DNA of 64,000 bases. It comes from Castor canadensis (lineage: Eukaryota > Chordata > Mammalia > Rodentia > Castoridae). Position 1 is the first letter of the stretch, and each line of letters opens with the position of its first letter. The notes beneath the pieces were generated by a model. It ran no database searches, was not told where the DNA came from, and saw only the letters and a list, made by a program, of their open reading frames with translations. Position numbers and translations under genes: made by a program. Shown here piece after piece: positions 48,846-60,575 of this stretch. The stretch spans positions 77,751,501 to 77,815,500 of the forward strand of contig NC_133386.1 in assembly GCF_047511655.1 (NCBI RefSeq). The letters run 5' to 3'.

Positions 48846-50614
48846 ATTCATTTCTTGTAATACCAAAGTTTTTTCTTTCTTATTAGCAAGATACTGAGTG
48901 AACTTGACAGGGGCTGTGGAAAGAAGTCAGTAACAATGAAAACAAATTGGCTGTCTCTGTACATCTACCAGATAAAAGAGATAAACCATTAGCATTAACA
49001 TAGGGTCATTAAACCAAATGCACATCTCTGAGAAGGCCCATCTAGAAACATCAGATACAGAGACTTACCAAGAATCCAAGTACATGAGTGACAATGCCAG
49101 AGAATTTCTTGAGTCTTATTTTTATGAATACATATAAAATAATTCACAATAACAATAGAATTAACCCAGTTTTAGGAGAGGACAACATTTTAAGTGAAGA
49201 CATCCATTAATCCAGTCATAAATTTGGGGAAGTAACAACAACCAACCTACTCCACTCCTGAGCTTCTCCAAGGGAAATCATTAGTACACTAGCATTATTT
49301 TAATCTATTTTCCTACTTAGAAGTGAAAATGTGATTTTCAGCTGAAAAAATTGCTATCCATTTTAAAAGAAAGAAAGTTACATATATTGTTTCATTATGC
49401 TTTGGGAAGAATTAATTTGGAAACTTTCTGGCATGTGGCTGGCATAAGTATTTGAATAAATTGTAAACATAGAGTGTACTAATTTTCTGAAGCTCCCACA
49501 ACAATTCTGTGTCCTATGTTTGACTCCTGAATGTCTGAAGCATAAGTCCTTGGACAAAGGAAAGTACTCCAGGCAGTAGAAAAGAAATTCAATATTGTTA
49601 AATGCATTATACTCTACAAAGACTAAGGTCTTACTTGTTTCAGCCAAAATTAGTTTAAACAGCAATACAGCAGTTCATTCTCATCTGGTTTTATGGAACA
49701 TCAAATAGTCTAAACTTTCCCTTTCTCTTCAATTTTTCTTTACCAGAGAAATAGACATGGTTGATTGCTAAAAGATACACACACATATGTATGCATACAC
49801 ACACGTGTATACACACACTTGTTTCTTTTTGAACTGGCCAGTGATATGTGCATGTTCTAGTTACACAGTTTGAAGAAGTATTCTCTTCTGGCACCCCACT
49901 GTTGTGTTCTGGAGCTGTTCAAAGAAAAATGCACAGATCTCTGTAATACCCATGTGATGAAATACCAAATGGAGTTAGTCACTGCCCCCTGCCCTAAGCA
50001 GCTCAGGAAATAAATTGAACCATAGTCAAATACAACAGAAAATAGAGGCTAAAATAAAAGAATAAGAGGAAACCCTCAAGAGATACACACTTGACAGTGG
50101 GCCACACTACCTCAACTCTCACATGCTCTTGAGTTAAACATGTGTCTGGGAATGGTCCTTCTGCAGACAGACTGTCCTTATTAATCATCTCCTTTTCTGT
50201 TGAAGAAAAACCTTCTCCTTTCAAGAAATCCCTCACAGTTATCTCTTTAAGTTAAAAAAGGAAATGAACTGCTGTTTATAACAGCATCACTGTTAAAATA
50301 GTACAGTGACTATTTTCATGTGTGTGTGTTCTATTCTAGTTTCTTGAAACTAATAGGCGCTCACTCCTCCCCATGATAATATTAAAGTAAACCTGATTTC
50401 ATAGCTCAGAAGCTAGGTAGAATAATACAGCAACCAGAGAATTTTACAAACTTGAATTGTGGTCCAAATAATAAAATAAAATAAAATCATATGTGAATAA
50501 GACAATAAAATATTCTATCAACAATTACTCATGGAGTACTTTAATCACATTACTGGGCTTTTCTTTTTTTGGCATACCAAACTCAGCTATTGGCTCATTA
50601 GGCATTTTCTCATT
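48846..50614. other. Intergenic, nothing recognised
   Basis: AT-rich sequence with a short impure (AC/AT) patch near 49775-49820. No coding or repeat signal was identified. Confidence 0.55.
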
Positions 50615-50800
50615 TGATGGTAATTATGGTCCTTTGAAACAGATATTAGTATCATGCCCATTTTAAAGATGAGGAGACTAAGCCTTAAAGGCTTCAGAAC
50701 TTGCCCAAAGTTGCACAGCTAATAAGGGCCAAAACCTTCAGGTGAGGGCTTATGCAATTCCATAACCTAAAGTATTAGCCACCATATCTTCCAGCTCTTT
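50615..50800 (+). mobile_element. MIR SINE
   Basis: The MIR core is visible: 'cattttaaagatgaggagactaagcc...cttgcccaaagttgcacagctaataagggcc'. Both ends are degraded. Confidence 0.8.
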
Positions 50801-51039
50801 AATTTTAAATAGGACTTTTTGGCTGAGTAATTAGTCATATTATAAAATAAGAGTTTACCATAACAGTACATATCTTTATCAGAAGAGATGATGCAGTGGG
50901 ATGAACACTGGATAGACAGCTCAACAGAGGGAGTTGAGAAATGGTTGTGCCACTATCTCACTGTGTGATAGAGGGACAGTCACTTAAACTCACTATTCTT
51001 AAATGTCCTTATATATAAAAATAAGGCAACAAAATAGAG

Positions 51040-53945
51040 GATTTGGCATTAAATGTAATACAGCACAATAACAGAAGCAAAGACAAAAAACATTTGGTTA
51101 TCTCAATAGATGCAGAAAAAGCCTTCTATAAAATTCAACACCATTTCATGGTAAAAGCTCTGATGAAACAAGGAATAGAAGGAATGTATCTCAAAATAAT
51201 AAAAGCCATATATGACAAACTTATAGCCAACACTATACTTAATGGAAAAAAACTGAAACCATTTCCCCTAAAGTCAGGAATGAGAAAAGGTACTCACTCT
51301 CCCCACTCCTATTCAACATACTCCTGGAATTCCTAGCCAGAGCAATAAGACAGGAAGAAGAAATAAAAGGAATACAAAGAAATAAAGTCAAACTATCCAT
51401 GTTATCTGATCTTTATATATATATATCTTATAATATATATTATATCTTATAATATATATTATTCATTTATTCATATATGCATACATTGTTTGGGTCATTT
51501 CTCCCTCCTGCCCCCCACCCCCACTCTCACCTCCTCACCTGCCCTTGCTTCCAGGCAGAAACTGTTCTGCCCTTATCTCTAATTTTGTTGAAGAGAAGAC
51601 ATAGCATAATAAGAAAGACAAACTGTTTTTGCTAGGTGAGCTAAGGGTAGCTATACAGAGAGATTCCTAGCATTGCTTCCATGTACAAATGTAGATAACA
51701 TGATCTTATACCTAAAAGACCCAAAAAACTCTACCCAAAAACTCCTAGACACCATAAACAGCTTCAGCAAAGTAGCAGAATACAAAATCAACTTACAAAA
51801 ATCAGTAGCCTTTCTATTCACCAACAATGAACAGATTGAGAAAGAATATAGGAAAACGATTCCATTTACAATAGCCTAAAAAAAAATCAAATACCTGGGA
51901 ATAAACTAAAAAAGGATGTGCATGACCTCTATAAGGAAAACTACAAACCACTGAAGAAAAGAGATCAAAGAAGACTACAGAAGGTGGAAGGATCTCCCAT
52001 GCTCATGGATTGGCAGAATCAACACAGTAGAAATGGCTGTACTGCCAAAAGCAATCTATATGTTCAACGCAATTCCCATCAAAATCCCAATGACATTCAT
52101 CACAGAGATTGAAAAATCAACCTTAAAGTTCATTTGGAAACACAAAAGACTGTGAATAGCCAAGACAATACTCAGCAAAAAGAGCAACACTGGAAGTATC
52201 ACAATACCTGACTTCAAACTATACTACAGAGCCATAGCAATAAAAACAGCATAGTACTGGCACAAAAACAGAGATGAAGATCAGTGAAACAGAATAGAAG
52301 ACCAGGATATGAATCCACACAACTACACCCATCTTTTTTTTGACAAAGGTGCCAAAAACATACAATGGAGAGAAGACAGCCTCTTCAACAAATGTTGCTG
52401 AGAAAAGTATCTGCCTGCAGAAAACTGAAACAAGATCCATGCCTGTCACCCTGTACAAGTATCAACTCAAAGTGTATTAAGGACCTTAATATCAGACCTG
52501 AAACCTTGAAGCTGGTACAGGAAAATGCAGGGAATACACTGGAAGCAATAGACATAGGCAAGGACTTCCTCAGTAGAACTCAAGCAGCTCAGCAACTCTT
52601 AGTTGCCTAAAATTAAACAGTTTCTGCACAACAAAAGAAATGGTCTCTAAATTGAAGAGAACACCTACAAAATGGGAGAAAATCTTTGCTAGCTATACAT
52701 CAGACAAGGGACTAATAACCAGAATATACAAGGAGCTCAAAAAACTAAATTCTACCCAAAAATCAATGACCCAGTAAAGAAATGGACAACTAAACTGAAC
52801 AGAGCTTTTTCTAAGGAAGAAGTCCAAATGGCTAAAAAACACATGAAAAAAATGTTCACTATCCTTGGCCATAAAGGAAACACAAATCAAAACCACACTA
52901 AGATTCCACTTTACTCTTATTAGAATAGCTACTATCATGATCACCACAAACAACAAATGTTGGCAAGGATACAAGGGAAAAAGGAACCCTCATACACTGC
53001 TGGTGGGAATGCAAACTAGTGCAATCACCATGGAAAACAATATGGAGGTTCCTTAAAAAACTAAAAATAGAACTACCATAGAATCCAGCAATACCACTCC
53101 TAGGGATATGCCCGAAGGAATGTGAGTCAGGTTATTACAAAGGTACCTGCACACCCATGTTTATTGCAACACTATTCACAATAGCTAAGCTATGGAAACA
53201 GCCAGGATGCCCCACTATTGACGAATGGATTAAGAAAATGTGGTATTTATACACAATGGAATTTTACTTAGCCACAAAGAATGAAATTTTGTTTTTCACA
53301 GGTAAATGGATAGAACCAGAGAACATCAACTTAAGTGAAGTTAGCCAGGCTCAAAAGGCCAAAAGCCTCATGTTCTCCCTTACATGTGGATTATAGACCT
53401 AAAACAAATGCAGCAATACTATGGGACATGGCTTACACTATTGGGAGGCTGTGCGTGGGAGAGATAGGGTAAGCGAAGGAAACCAAAAACTTTAACATGG
53501 TTGATGTGCTCACTGTACAGGAATGAATATAGAAATCTTAACCATGGGAAGGAGACTAGGGAGGAGTGAAGAGGTCTGGGAGAGATGAACCAGTTGGGGT
53601 TGTAATACATATATGAAGGGAAACAACACAAGGCAACTCCCTATCTTTATGTCAAATGTATAGCAAAACATTACATTTCTCTTTTTATCTTTTGTGTTTT
53701 TTCTTTTACAAAATCAGAGAACAGGAGGGCAAAATAGGTTGGGGTGGGAGGAGATGATGGAGAAAGGGGTAGGAGGGTGAGTATGTGCAAATAATGTATA
53801 CACAAGTATATAAATAAAAATGATACCTGTTGAAACTGTTCCAGGAATCAGGGGAGGGGGATGAAGGAGAGCAGTGGAAGGGGTGAATTCAAGTACAATA
53901 TATTTGATACATTGCAAGAAACTTTGTAAAACAGCTCAACAATTT
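51040..53945 (+). mobile_element. Older LINE-1, ORF2 reverse transcriptase to 3' UTR, disrupted
   Basis: Sense sequence covers part of the reverse-transcriptase domain (51043-51410 and from about 51690), the C-terminal ORF2 region (to about 53396) and a 3' UTR ending near 53945. There are many stops and frameshifts. A second LINE-1 3' end interrupts it at 51415-51690. The 3' UTR differs from the young family, so this is an older subfamily. Confidence 0.88.
51415..51690 (-). mobile_element. LINE-1 3' end inserted in the older LINE-1
   Basis: The minus strand reads a LINE-1 3' UTR and tail. Its poly(A) end has become a TA-rich simple repeat (51415-51470). Degenerate target duplications ('tgatctttata' near 51407 and 'tgatcttata' near 51701) flank it. 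Confidence 0.75.
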
Positions 53946-54199
53946 TAAAAAAATATTTGGGAAAGATTTTCAGATCATATACAATTTGATGTGAGGTCTT
54001 GTGGTTTACCTGGGAATGTGAAAGAAAAGAATATTTCAACTGAAGAAAATAATTCAATGTGCTGTTTTATGTTCTAGTATTTTTAAAAATCAATGGATTT
54101 TTAAAAATCAATGAATCTATGTGAATCACTAAATCTCATACCGCTGAGACTATAGGTTTCTCTCTATAGGTTCTTCACAAGGGTTTACTTTTGTGTCAC

Positions 54200-54730
54200 T
54201 ATGGTAGTTGGCGCTGTAATAAATCTCCTGGTAATACTTCCCTCCCCTTAAATCCGGGCTATCTCTGTAACTTGTCTTTGATCAACAGAATATATCATTT
54301 TGATGCTTGATGGTTAGGTCACAGAAACTTTAATTTCTACCTACATTTCTGGAACCTTTCACCTTGGGTTGTTTCCTCTTGGAAGCCAACAATCATGTAA
54401 AAAACGTGACCACCCTGGACCACTCTGGCATGAGTAGTCCAACCACTTGAGATGTTCTGTATAGATGTTACTAATAATACTTCTGCTGAGCTCTCAGCCA
54501 ATAGCATTTCAGTTGCCAGATATGAGATTGATGCAGCTATCTTGGGCCGCCAGTAGAAACTTCAGATGACAACAACCCCAGCTGCCACCTGACTGCAGCC
54601 ACATGAAAGACTCCAAAGGAGAGCTACCCAGCAGAGCCCTGTTAACTCACAGATTTTTGAGAAAGAATTTTAAAACTGTTGTCATAAACTTCAAAGCTTG
54701 TTACATAACAACAGCTACAGAACAGCTACA
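54200..54730 (+). repeat. MLT1-like MaLR LTR, sense
   Basis: It contains 'cctccccttaaatccgggct...tgtaacttg', 'ctcttggaagcc', 'gctgccacctgactgcagccacatgaaagac' and a terminal 'ttgttacataacaacagctacagaacagctac'. These occur in MLT1 order. Edges are approximate. Confidence 0.65.
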
Positions 54731-56639
54731 CTAGATTTAAAACAGGGAAGCAAAATGAAAATATCATATTTAAATTGTTTTTGTGCTATCATTCATATAA
54801 AATATACATATTCCTTTGAATACACTAGTTGTCATGGTGAATTCATTTCTAACCTGAATTTTAGCAGAACAAGACTTGGTAAATATGTTTGTCCTGGCTT
54901 GAAATATACATACTCTATTAGCTTTCATTCTTAAATAACTTGGTTTTGTGGATGAAGTATCCTTCTGTAAGATGATTTAGTTGTTTTGAATTGCAATCTT
55001 ACTGATACTTTGGCAACCTACAATTTTTGTTGCCACACTAGAATGAATGCTCATCTGTCTTATGGTCTCTTTCATTTGTTGTCTTATAAAAGAGAAGCAA
55101 TCATTTCCTCTCTATACATGTGCATTCAGGAGATCAAAATTTGTATTGTGTTGTCAATTGCTTTTGAGTTTGGGTACAGATGTCACATTTGTGTGTGGGA
55201 GTGGATATATACCAATAAGGTTGTATCTTTGTACCTCATATTTTTTTCTATTTTGATAGACAAGCATCCCTGTAGTGGAATTACCCTACTGCTTTACTTT
55301 AAGGATGATACAGTTTGTAGAGTAGAGTTTGCATTTTCTAATGCCACCCCAGGTTGATGCTGGTGGCAATCAGATTGTCTTCAGCTTTATTTCTATTTCT
55401 TGTACACCTGTTATTATATCTTACAAATAAACCAAAACAAAGAACTTGAAAACATTTGCCCTCATATGCTGCTAGAAATTGTCAGTTCACATGTTATCAT
55501 TATTGGTTTAATTTTCCTGTATTAAATCTGGTACTCAGCAGAAAACATGTATTAAATTAGAAAGAGAAAATCTGTATGATGACATACATATAATTGCTCA
55601 AAAAAGTTCAATAGGTATGTATATTTTTTTAAACTGAGTTGTCTATTAGAATTAACCTCTTTTTTTTAACCACTGAGAGAGACAAAGATCATTCAGTTTG
55701 TAAAAATATCATATGTCAGCTCTTTAAAAAAAACTTGTAAAACAGTCTTATTATATTCTGAATTAGTGTATGATAATAATACAAGAGAGGTTCGTTGTGG
55801 TAATTCCATACAGGCATGCAGTGTACTTCAGACAGGTTTACCTTCCACTATATTCCTATCAAATTAGTATCTTGCTTAAGATTTATTGACTATTATTTAT
55901 CATGTACCTTCAAAGAGAATCTGGTGACAAGGAATGCTTTTATCTCAATGTTTTTCTCTTAGCTCATTTCTTTCTTTCAACTTAATATATAATATTCATG
56001 ATTGTAATTCTAGACTTCTGAATATAAGAATGTGGCATTTCTTATCTTTGCCACTAGAAATATCCTACTATTTTCAAAGCTCCAAAAGACTTCCCCAAAA
56101 CAATCTGTATTTTGATTGTTAGCCCCACCTTGGGCATGATTTACTGTTTGTATATGCTACTTCTATAGTTGAAGTATTTCCAAACATTTTTCTACCAATG
56201 TCCAGGACAGAACACTGATGTATGGGATACTCTCCCATGCACAGTAGCAGAAGCATGCATTGCATACCAAGGATATGGTATTCACACACTTCTCTGACAA
56301 CATTCGTAATTTCACATTGTTACAGGATTGACCTTGAAGCCATTCCAATTTATTTTTGAAAAGTTAAGCCATTCACACATCATATTATTTTAATCATTAT
56401 TGGAAACATGTTACTTACTCAAAATCTCTTGAACTAATAGCACATGTCACTAATAGTGACATGGCATCACTATTGGACTGTTGGAGAACCATTATTCTAC
56501 ACTATTTATTTTACATAAATTACCTCACTTATTGGCATACTCTTGTTCATAACATTGCCTTATCCTTATAATGTCCGTACCATTTGTCCCCCTTTCATTT
56601 GCAACAGTGGGAAATTGTGTCATCTCTTTTTTTCCCTTT
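54731..56639. other. Intergenic, mostly unidentified
   Basis: AT-rich. A short unit at 55787-55850 ('gttcgttgtggtaattccatacaggcatgcagtgtactt') resembles 57130-57190 and probably belongs to a shared interspersed repeat. A 123-codon frame at 54986-55357 has no recognisable homology and no promoter or splice context. Confidence 0.5.
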
Positions 56640-57000
56640 AATTAGTCTTGCTGGGGGGGGGTGAATTGACTTTATTGATCTTTTCAAAGAAATGGCTTTT
56701 GGTTTCATTGCTTTATTTACTGTTTGTCTTTTTCTCTTTCGTTGATTTGCATTCTTATCTTTACTATTTCCTTGTGGTGATGTTGAGTTTAATTTGTTGT
56801 TTTTCTAACTTCTTATGGTTGAAGTTTAAATAACTGTCTTTAGGATTTTCTTCATTCCTAATATAAGCATTTTAATGCTATAAATTTCCCTCTAGTCACT
56901 GCTTTATCTTCAGTCCCACAAATTTTGATATATTGCATTTTCATATCATTTATTTCCAAGTGATTTTGCATCATCCTATTCTGAAGCTCTACTCCTAGAA
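56640..57000 (-). mobile_element. Antisense LINE-1 ORF2 fragment
   Basis: Contains characteristic antisense ORF2 sequence ('caaagaaatggcttttggtttcattg', 'ataagcattttaatgctataaatttccctct', 'cccacaaattttgatat'). Confidence 0.78.
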
Positions 57001-57224
57001 ATCTAAACATGCAGGGTTGTTACATACTGTTGATGAATTTTCATCATTATGAAATGTGCTTCTTTATCCAATTAACACTGCTTATTGTGAAGTCTTTTTA
57101 TTAACATATATGGATTGTACAAAGTGAGAGGTCTCATTGTGGTATTTCCATACCTGCACATAAGGTACTTTGGTCATATTCACTCCATGTGAAGTCTACT
57201 TGGACTTATGTTAACATTGTCACT

Positions 57225-57800
57225 TCAGCTCTTTTAAAAATCATATATATTGAGGTAGAATTTACATACAAAAATTCAATAATTTTAAGTGTACAGATTG
57301 GTGAGTCTTGAGAACTATATGCAGCTGTGTAACTATCATCACAGTCATAACAGAAAAACACTTTCATTGCTCCAAAAAGTTCCCTTCTGCCCCTCCGCAG
57401 CCAGCTTCCTTGCCTGGGCTGTAGCACCTGGTATGTTTTCTTCTCTATAGTTTTGCCTTTTCCATAATGTCATAAAAATGGGTCAAAAGAGTAGTGTTTA
57501 TGAATGGGTTTTTTTCACATAACATAATGTATTTGAGATTCATCCATGTTGCTCATTTGTTTCTTGCTATGGCTAAGTAGTATTCCATTTTATGGATATA
57601 CTACATTTTTTTGGCCACTTACCAGTAGAATAAAACATTTGTGTTCCTCTAGGTTGGGGACATTATATAAAGCTGCTACAAAATTTGATTAAAAGTTTTT
57701 AAATGGAAATGTGTTTTTATTCCCTTAGGTAAATACCTAATATGGTCTTGCTGGATCATATGGTAATACTAGTATTTGAAACTTGATGGTGTTGGTCTTG
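57225..57800 (-). mobile_element. Antisense LINE-1 3' UTR and ORF2 end
   Basis: Starts with antisense 3' UTR ('ttgaggtagaatttacatac...ttcaataattttaagtgtacag') and runs into the ORF2 end ('gcttgatg...ctaagtagtattccattttatgg', 'tgctggatcatatggtaata'). Typical of an older mammalian LINE-1 subfamily. Confidence 0.82.
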
Positions 57801-58017
57801 GGCTGTCTTTCTTTAGTTATAAAGCTTCTAATTAGTTCTCTACTCTGTCCCAACAATTGCAAAATCATGACTGCATACTGAACCAAAAGGACTATACAAC
57901 AAAATCTTGATATTTGTAGGTAGACATATATGTCCTTGAGGCCAAAACAGCTCTCCTGTCAGGAAAATTTCATAAATTTGACTCTACTGTGACAATTGTT
58001 TAATTTCTTTTTTAGGT

Positions 58018-58205
58018 TAAAGGACCAGTAGTAGTGGTGCAGTCTGCAATCCCAGCTAAACTGAGGTGAAGTTGGAAGATCATGATCCTCCTGGCAAAGT
58101 GAGACCCCATCTGAAAAATAAGCTAAAAGCAAAAAGGGCTGAGGATGTGGCTTAGGACCAGGCATTTGCAAGGACTTGAGTTCAAACCTCAATACTGACA
58201 ACAAA
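58018..58205 (+). mobile_element. Composite SINE just upstream of the SNAP91 CpG island
   Basis: 'agtagtggtgcagtctgcaatcccagctaaactgagg...gatcatgatcctcctgg' joined to 'gggctgaggatgtggcttaggaccaggcatttgcaaggacttgagttcaaacctcaatactg'. Confidence 0.78.
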
Positions 58206-59039
58206 ATAGGTTACGATAACGACCTTTGAAAATGTAGACACATTAAGTTATTAACCACGCCTAAATCCCTGTTTAGAAATTCATGAGTACCATGCAAATA
58301 ATACCTAGTTGACATTCAACTGACATAAGATGTTCAAACATAAAATTGGTGAAATTACTTTTTAAGAGCACAAATGATTGCTTTTCAATGTAAACTGGGA
58401 CTCTATAAATGCCTTTGTTAATTATTTGTCCCTGCGGCAGACCTCAGTATCCATTTAAGACTAACGTGGCTAGAATTACCTGCCCATCCCATCTCTCAAG
58501 TGTAACTGAGACAAGTCCAGGAGTCTAAAAGAAGAGGAAGGCGCACAGGTAACGGTCGCGGCTGTGGCCAACATGTACAGCTGCCCTGCCCATCTGGGCC
58601 TCAGCTGCCTTTGACAGGCCGGCGTGTCACAGACAGTTGGGGGAAAAGGGGCTGGGCTCTGCCAGGCTGTGCGCGACGACGCCCTTGCCTTGGCCTTCAC
58701 GGAGCAGAACCATAGAAGCCCACTCGATCTGCAAGGCTAAAGCCCGCGCCGCCCTGGGTGCATCCCGCAGTTGCCCGGCAGGTGTGCGCGGTGCGCGCGC
58801 ACAGTGCGCGCGGGTGCAGATGCAGAGCGCCCGCGGGGGGCGGCTGGCTGGCTGGGTGTCGGCTTCCCGGCTTCCCGGCTTCCCTGCCTCCCCACCTTCC
58901 GCTTCCCTCCTCGCGCTCGCGGCGGATGCTCGTGCGCGGCCCCCCTCGCCTTGAAACTCGCGGCCCCGGGGGAGGGCGGAGGGACAGCGTGTGTGAGTAG
59001 CTGGGAGGGGGCCGCGAGGCGCTCCGCAGAGGGCTGGCC

Positions 59040-59341
59040 CGGGTTTGTCCGTCGTCGTCACCTGACTAGTCGGAGGAGCTCCAGCTGAGGTGGGGGCGGG
59101 GATGGGGACGCAGCGCGGAGGGCTGGAGAGACGCGGCGGCGCTGGCGGAGGCGGCGGGCGGGCACTGGCTCCTGGGGCCACGGGCGGCGGGCGCAGGGAC
59201 CGCGGAGCCAAGGGAAGGGACCCGGCAGGGCTGGAGGCATCGCGTCCCGGGGCACCGGGTCCGCGCGCGGCCGCACACACCCACCCGGCGCGGCCCAGGC
59301 TCCGTTCATCCTGCGGCGGACGGCGCCGCGCCAGGGGCGGG
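59040..59341 (+). other. SNAP91: Probable SNAP91 non-coding exon 1 (5' boundary unknown)
   Basis: A strong splice donor (g|gtgagtac) begins at 59342 within the CpG island, upstream of a good acceptor at 60161-60162. This fits the usual SNAP91 arrangement of a 5' UTR exon before the exon that carries the start codon. The left edge given here is a guess, because the start site is not visible. Another GTGAGT donor-like site near 58991 could serve an alternative first exon. If the exon reaches upstream of 59102 it contains an in-frame upstream ATG, described in the findings. Confidence 0.5.
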
Positions 59342-60162
59342 GTGAGTACCCTGGGTCCCCTCCCCTGCGCCAGGGCCGCGCGGGGAGCCGGAGAAGATAA
59401 TCCTAGGGCGCGGAGAAGGGCAGCGGCTGGGTGACAGTTCCGCGGCGCGGTGCGCTCGAGGGCGGGCGGGGGGCTGGGCTGTCAGCCCGGCTCTGCTCCA
59501 AAGCCAGGAAGGGTGAGGCGCTCAGAGTCCGGGTCCGCAGAGCCCCCAGGCGGCCCCTACGGCGCGGATTTGGGGGCGAGGGAGGAGGCCCGGGCAGAGG
59601 GCCTCGTCGGGGTTTGGAGATGGCGAGGAAGGAGAGGCGAGGCCATAACATGGCGCAACGCTGGGATAATCCCCACCGTGACTGAGGGAGGACGAGCCCA
59701 TTGCTGCAGCAGCTCCCAGACGTGGAGGGAGGTGGCCAGGGCTTGGGCCGAAGCCGGCGGACTGGCAGAGGGAACGCTGCGGCGACGGGGAGGTGGGCGT
59801 CCTGTGGGCGCGGCGTCCTGGGAATAACCCTGGCGCGCGCCGGTTAGTCCCGCACCCGCGGATCGGGTTGCAGGGAAAGTGCTGATTGACACAGGGGCGG
59901 CGGAGGGATGGGGCGGGCTGCATGAGCATGTGGGGAACAGGGACAGTGTCACAATGCTGAGGCCAGAGCCCGCGCCGAGGTCCCCTAACGGCCCCTGGAC
60001 CATGTTGGATGAGCAGGGCTTGGCGCGTTGCTGGCCCCGAGTGGTGGTGCCAGGGTGGGGTCGGAGGAGGGGAGAACGCCGTGTGGCTGGAGGAGGCAAG
60101 GCCTGGGTGCTCCCAGGGTAGGGTGCGCGGCTTAAAGCAGGACCATCTCCTCTTTCCTGCAG
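59342..60162 (+). other. SNAP91: SNAP91 intron 1 (inferred)
   Basis: This is the GC-rich interval between the predicted donor GTGAGT at 59342 and the acceptor, whose pyrimidine tract (tcctctttcctgcag) ends at 60162. It is still within the CpG island and holds no recognisable repeat. Its open frames on both strands are a by-product of the GC-rich composition. Confidence 0.5.
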
Positions 60163-60192
60163 AAAAGGAGGCGGTAGACGCGACCGGAGAAG

Positions 60193-60322
60193 ATGTCGGG
60201 GCAAACGCTCACCGACCGGATCGCCGCCGCTCAGTACAGCGTAACAGGCTCTGCTGTAGCGAGAGCGGTCTGCAAAGCCACCACTCATGAAGTGATGGGC
60301 CCCAAGAAAAAGCACCTGGACT
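60193..60322 (+). CDS. SNAP91: SNAP91 / AP180 first coding exon (N-terminus of ANTH domain; gene continues beyond window)
   Basis: The exon runs from about 60163, after a pyrimidine-rich acceptor, to 60322, where the donor GTAAGC follows. The ATG at 60193 has a purine at -3 and opens a frame of 43 codons plus one base (phase 1). It begins MSGQTLTDRIAAAQYSV and ends GPKKKHLD. This matches the start of AP180, the synaptic clathrin assembly protein that binds PI(4,5)P2, clathrin and AP-2 and helps retrieve synaptic vesicle membrane. The ANTH lipid-binding signature is complete: KAT at residues 28-30, six residues, then PKKKH at 37-41. The paralogue PICALM is very similar here, but the residues after the start (T5, AAAQY, ARAV) fit SNAP91. 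There is no stop or frameshift, and codons are GC-rich as expected in a CpG island. The remaining exons lie outside the window. Confidence 0.95.
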
Positions 60323-60510
60323 GTAAGCATCTCTTTATATAAGTGGGACATGCGCATGGCAGAGGCTCCCCGATGCCAGCAGCGCAGCCTGGGCTCCCTG
60401 TCTGAAGCGTTGCAGCCTTTTGAACTTGCACCTTCAGCTTTGTTGGTATCTCCTTGAGTCAGCCCTGAAACCTCATCCCTGGAGCCAATTCTTCCCTCCA
60501 AGGTCTTGGG

Positions 60511-60527
60511 TGTGTGCGTGCATGCGC

Positions 60528-60573
<46 letters not shown>
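60511..60573. repeat. (GC)n(GT)n alternating purine-pyrimidine tract
   Basis: About 60 bp of almost uninterrupted purine-pyrimidine alternation: a TG/CG lead-in, about 9 GC/CG units, then about 16 GT units. It lies about 190 bp downstream of the SNAP91 donor. Such tracts are known to adopt left-handed Z-DNA under negative supercoiling, as occurs near active promoters. Confidence 0.95.

Positions 60574-60575
<2 letters not shown>

Larger units (their letters stand above)
58540..60250 (+). promoter_or_regulatory. SNAP91: CpG island promoter of SNAP91
   Basis: The sequence changes abruptly from AT-rich intergenic DNA to GC-rich, CpG-dense DNA and back again just after the first coding exon. No TATA box stands out. 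CpG islands at the 5' end are the usual promoter form for broadly or neuronally expressed genes. The island covers the probable non-coding exon 1, a first intron of about 0.8 kb and the first coding exon. It contains a 12-bp perfect palindrome of alternating G/C at 58791-58802 and a direct triplication of an 8-bp unit at 58860-58884. I did not recognise a convincing REST/NRSF element by eye. The transcription start cannot be fixed from sequence alone. Confidence 0.85.

Noticed and set aside
54986-55357. 123-codon open frame on the plus strand
   Set aside because: No recognisable homology. It lies in AT-rich intergenic DNA without promoter, splice or polyadenylation context. A retrocopied 3' UTR is possible but not demonstrable.
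58627-59280. 217-codon minus-strand frame in the CpG island
   Set aside because: Pro/Ala/Arg-rich composition typical of random GC-rich DNA. No homology, start context or splice support was seen.
58540-60160. REST/NRSF silencer element expected for a neuronal gene
   Set aside because: No stretch in the CpG island matched the 21-bp element convincingly by eye. A matrix scan would be needed.
59557-60501. 314-codon open frame on the minus strand across the SNAP91 exon and CpG island
   Set aside because: It is antisense to a clear coding exon, in GC-rich DNA where stops are rare. The product is low-complexity with no recognisable domain.
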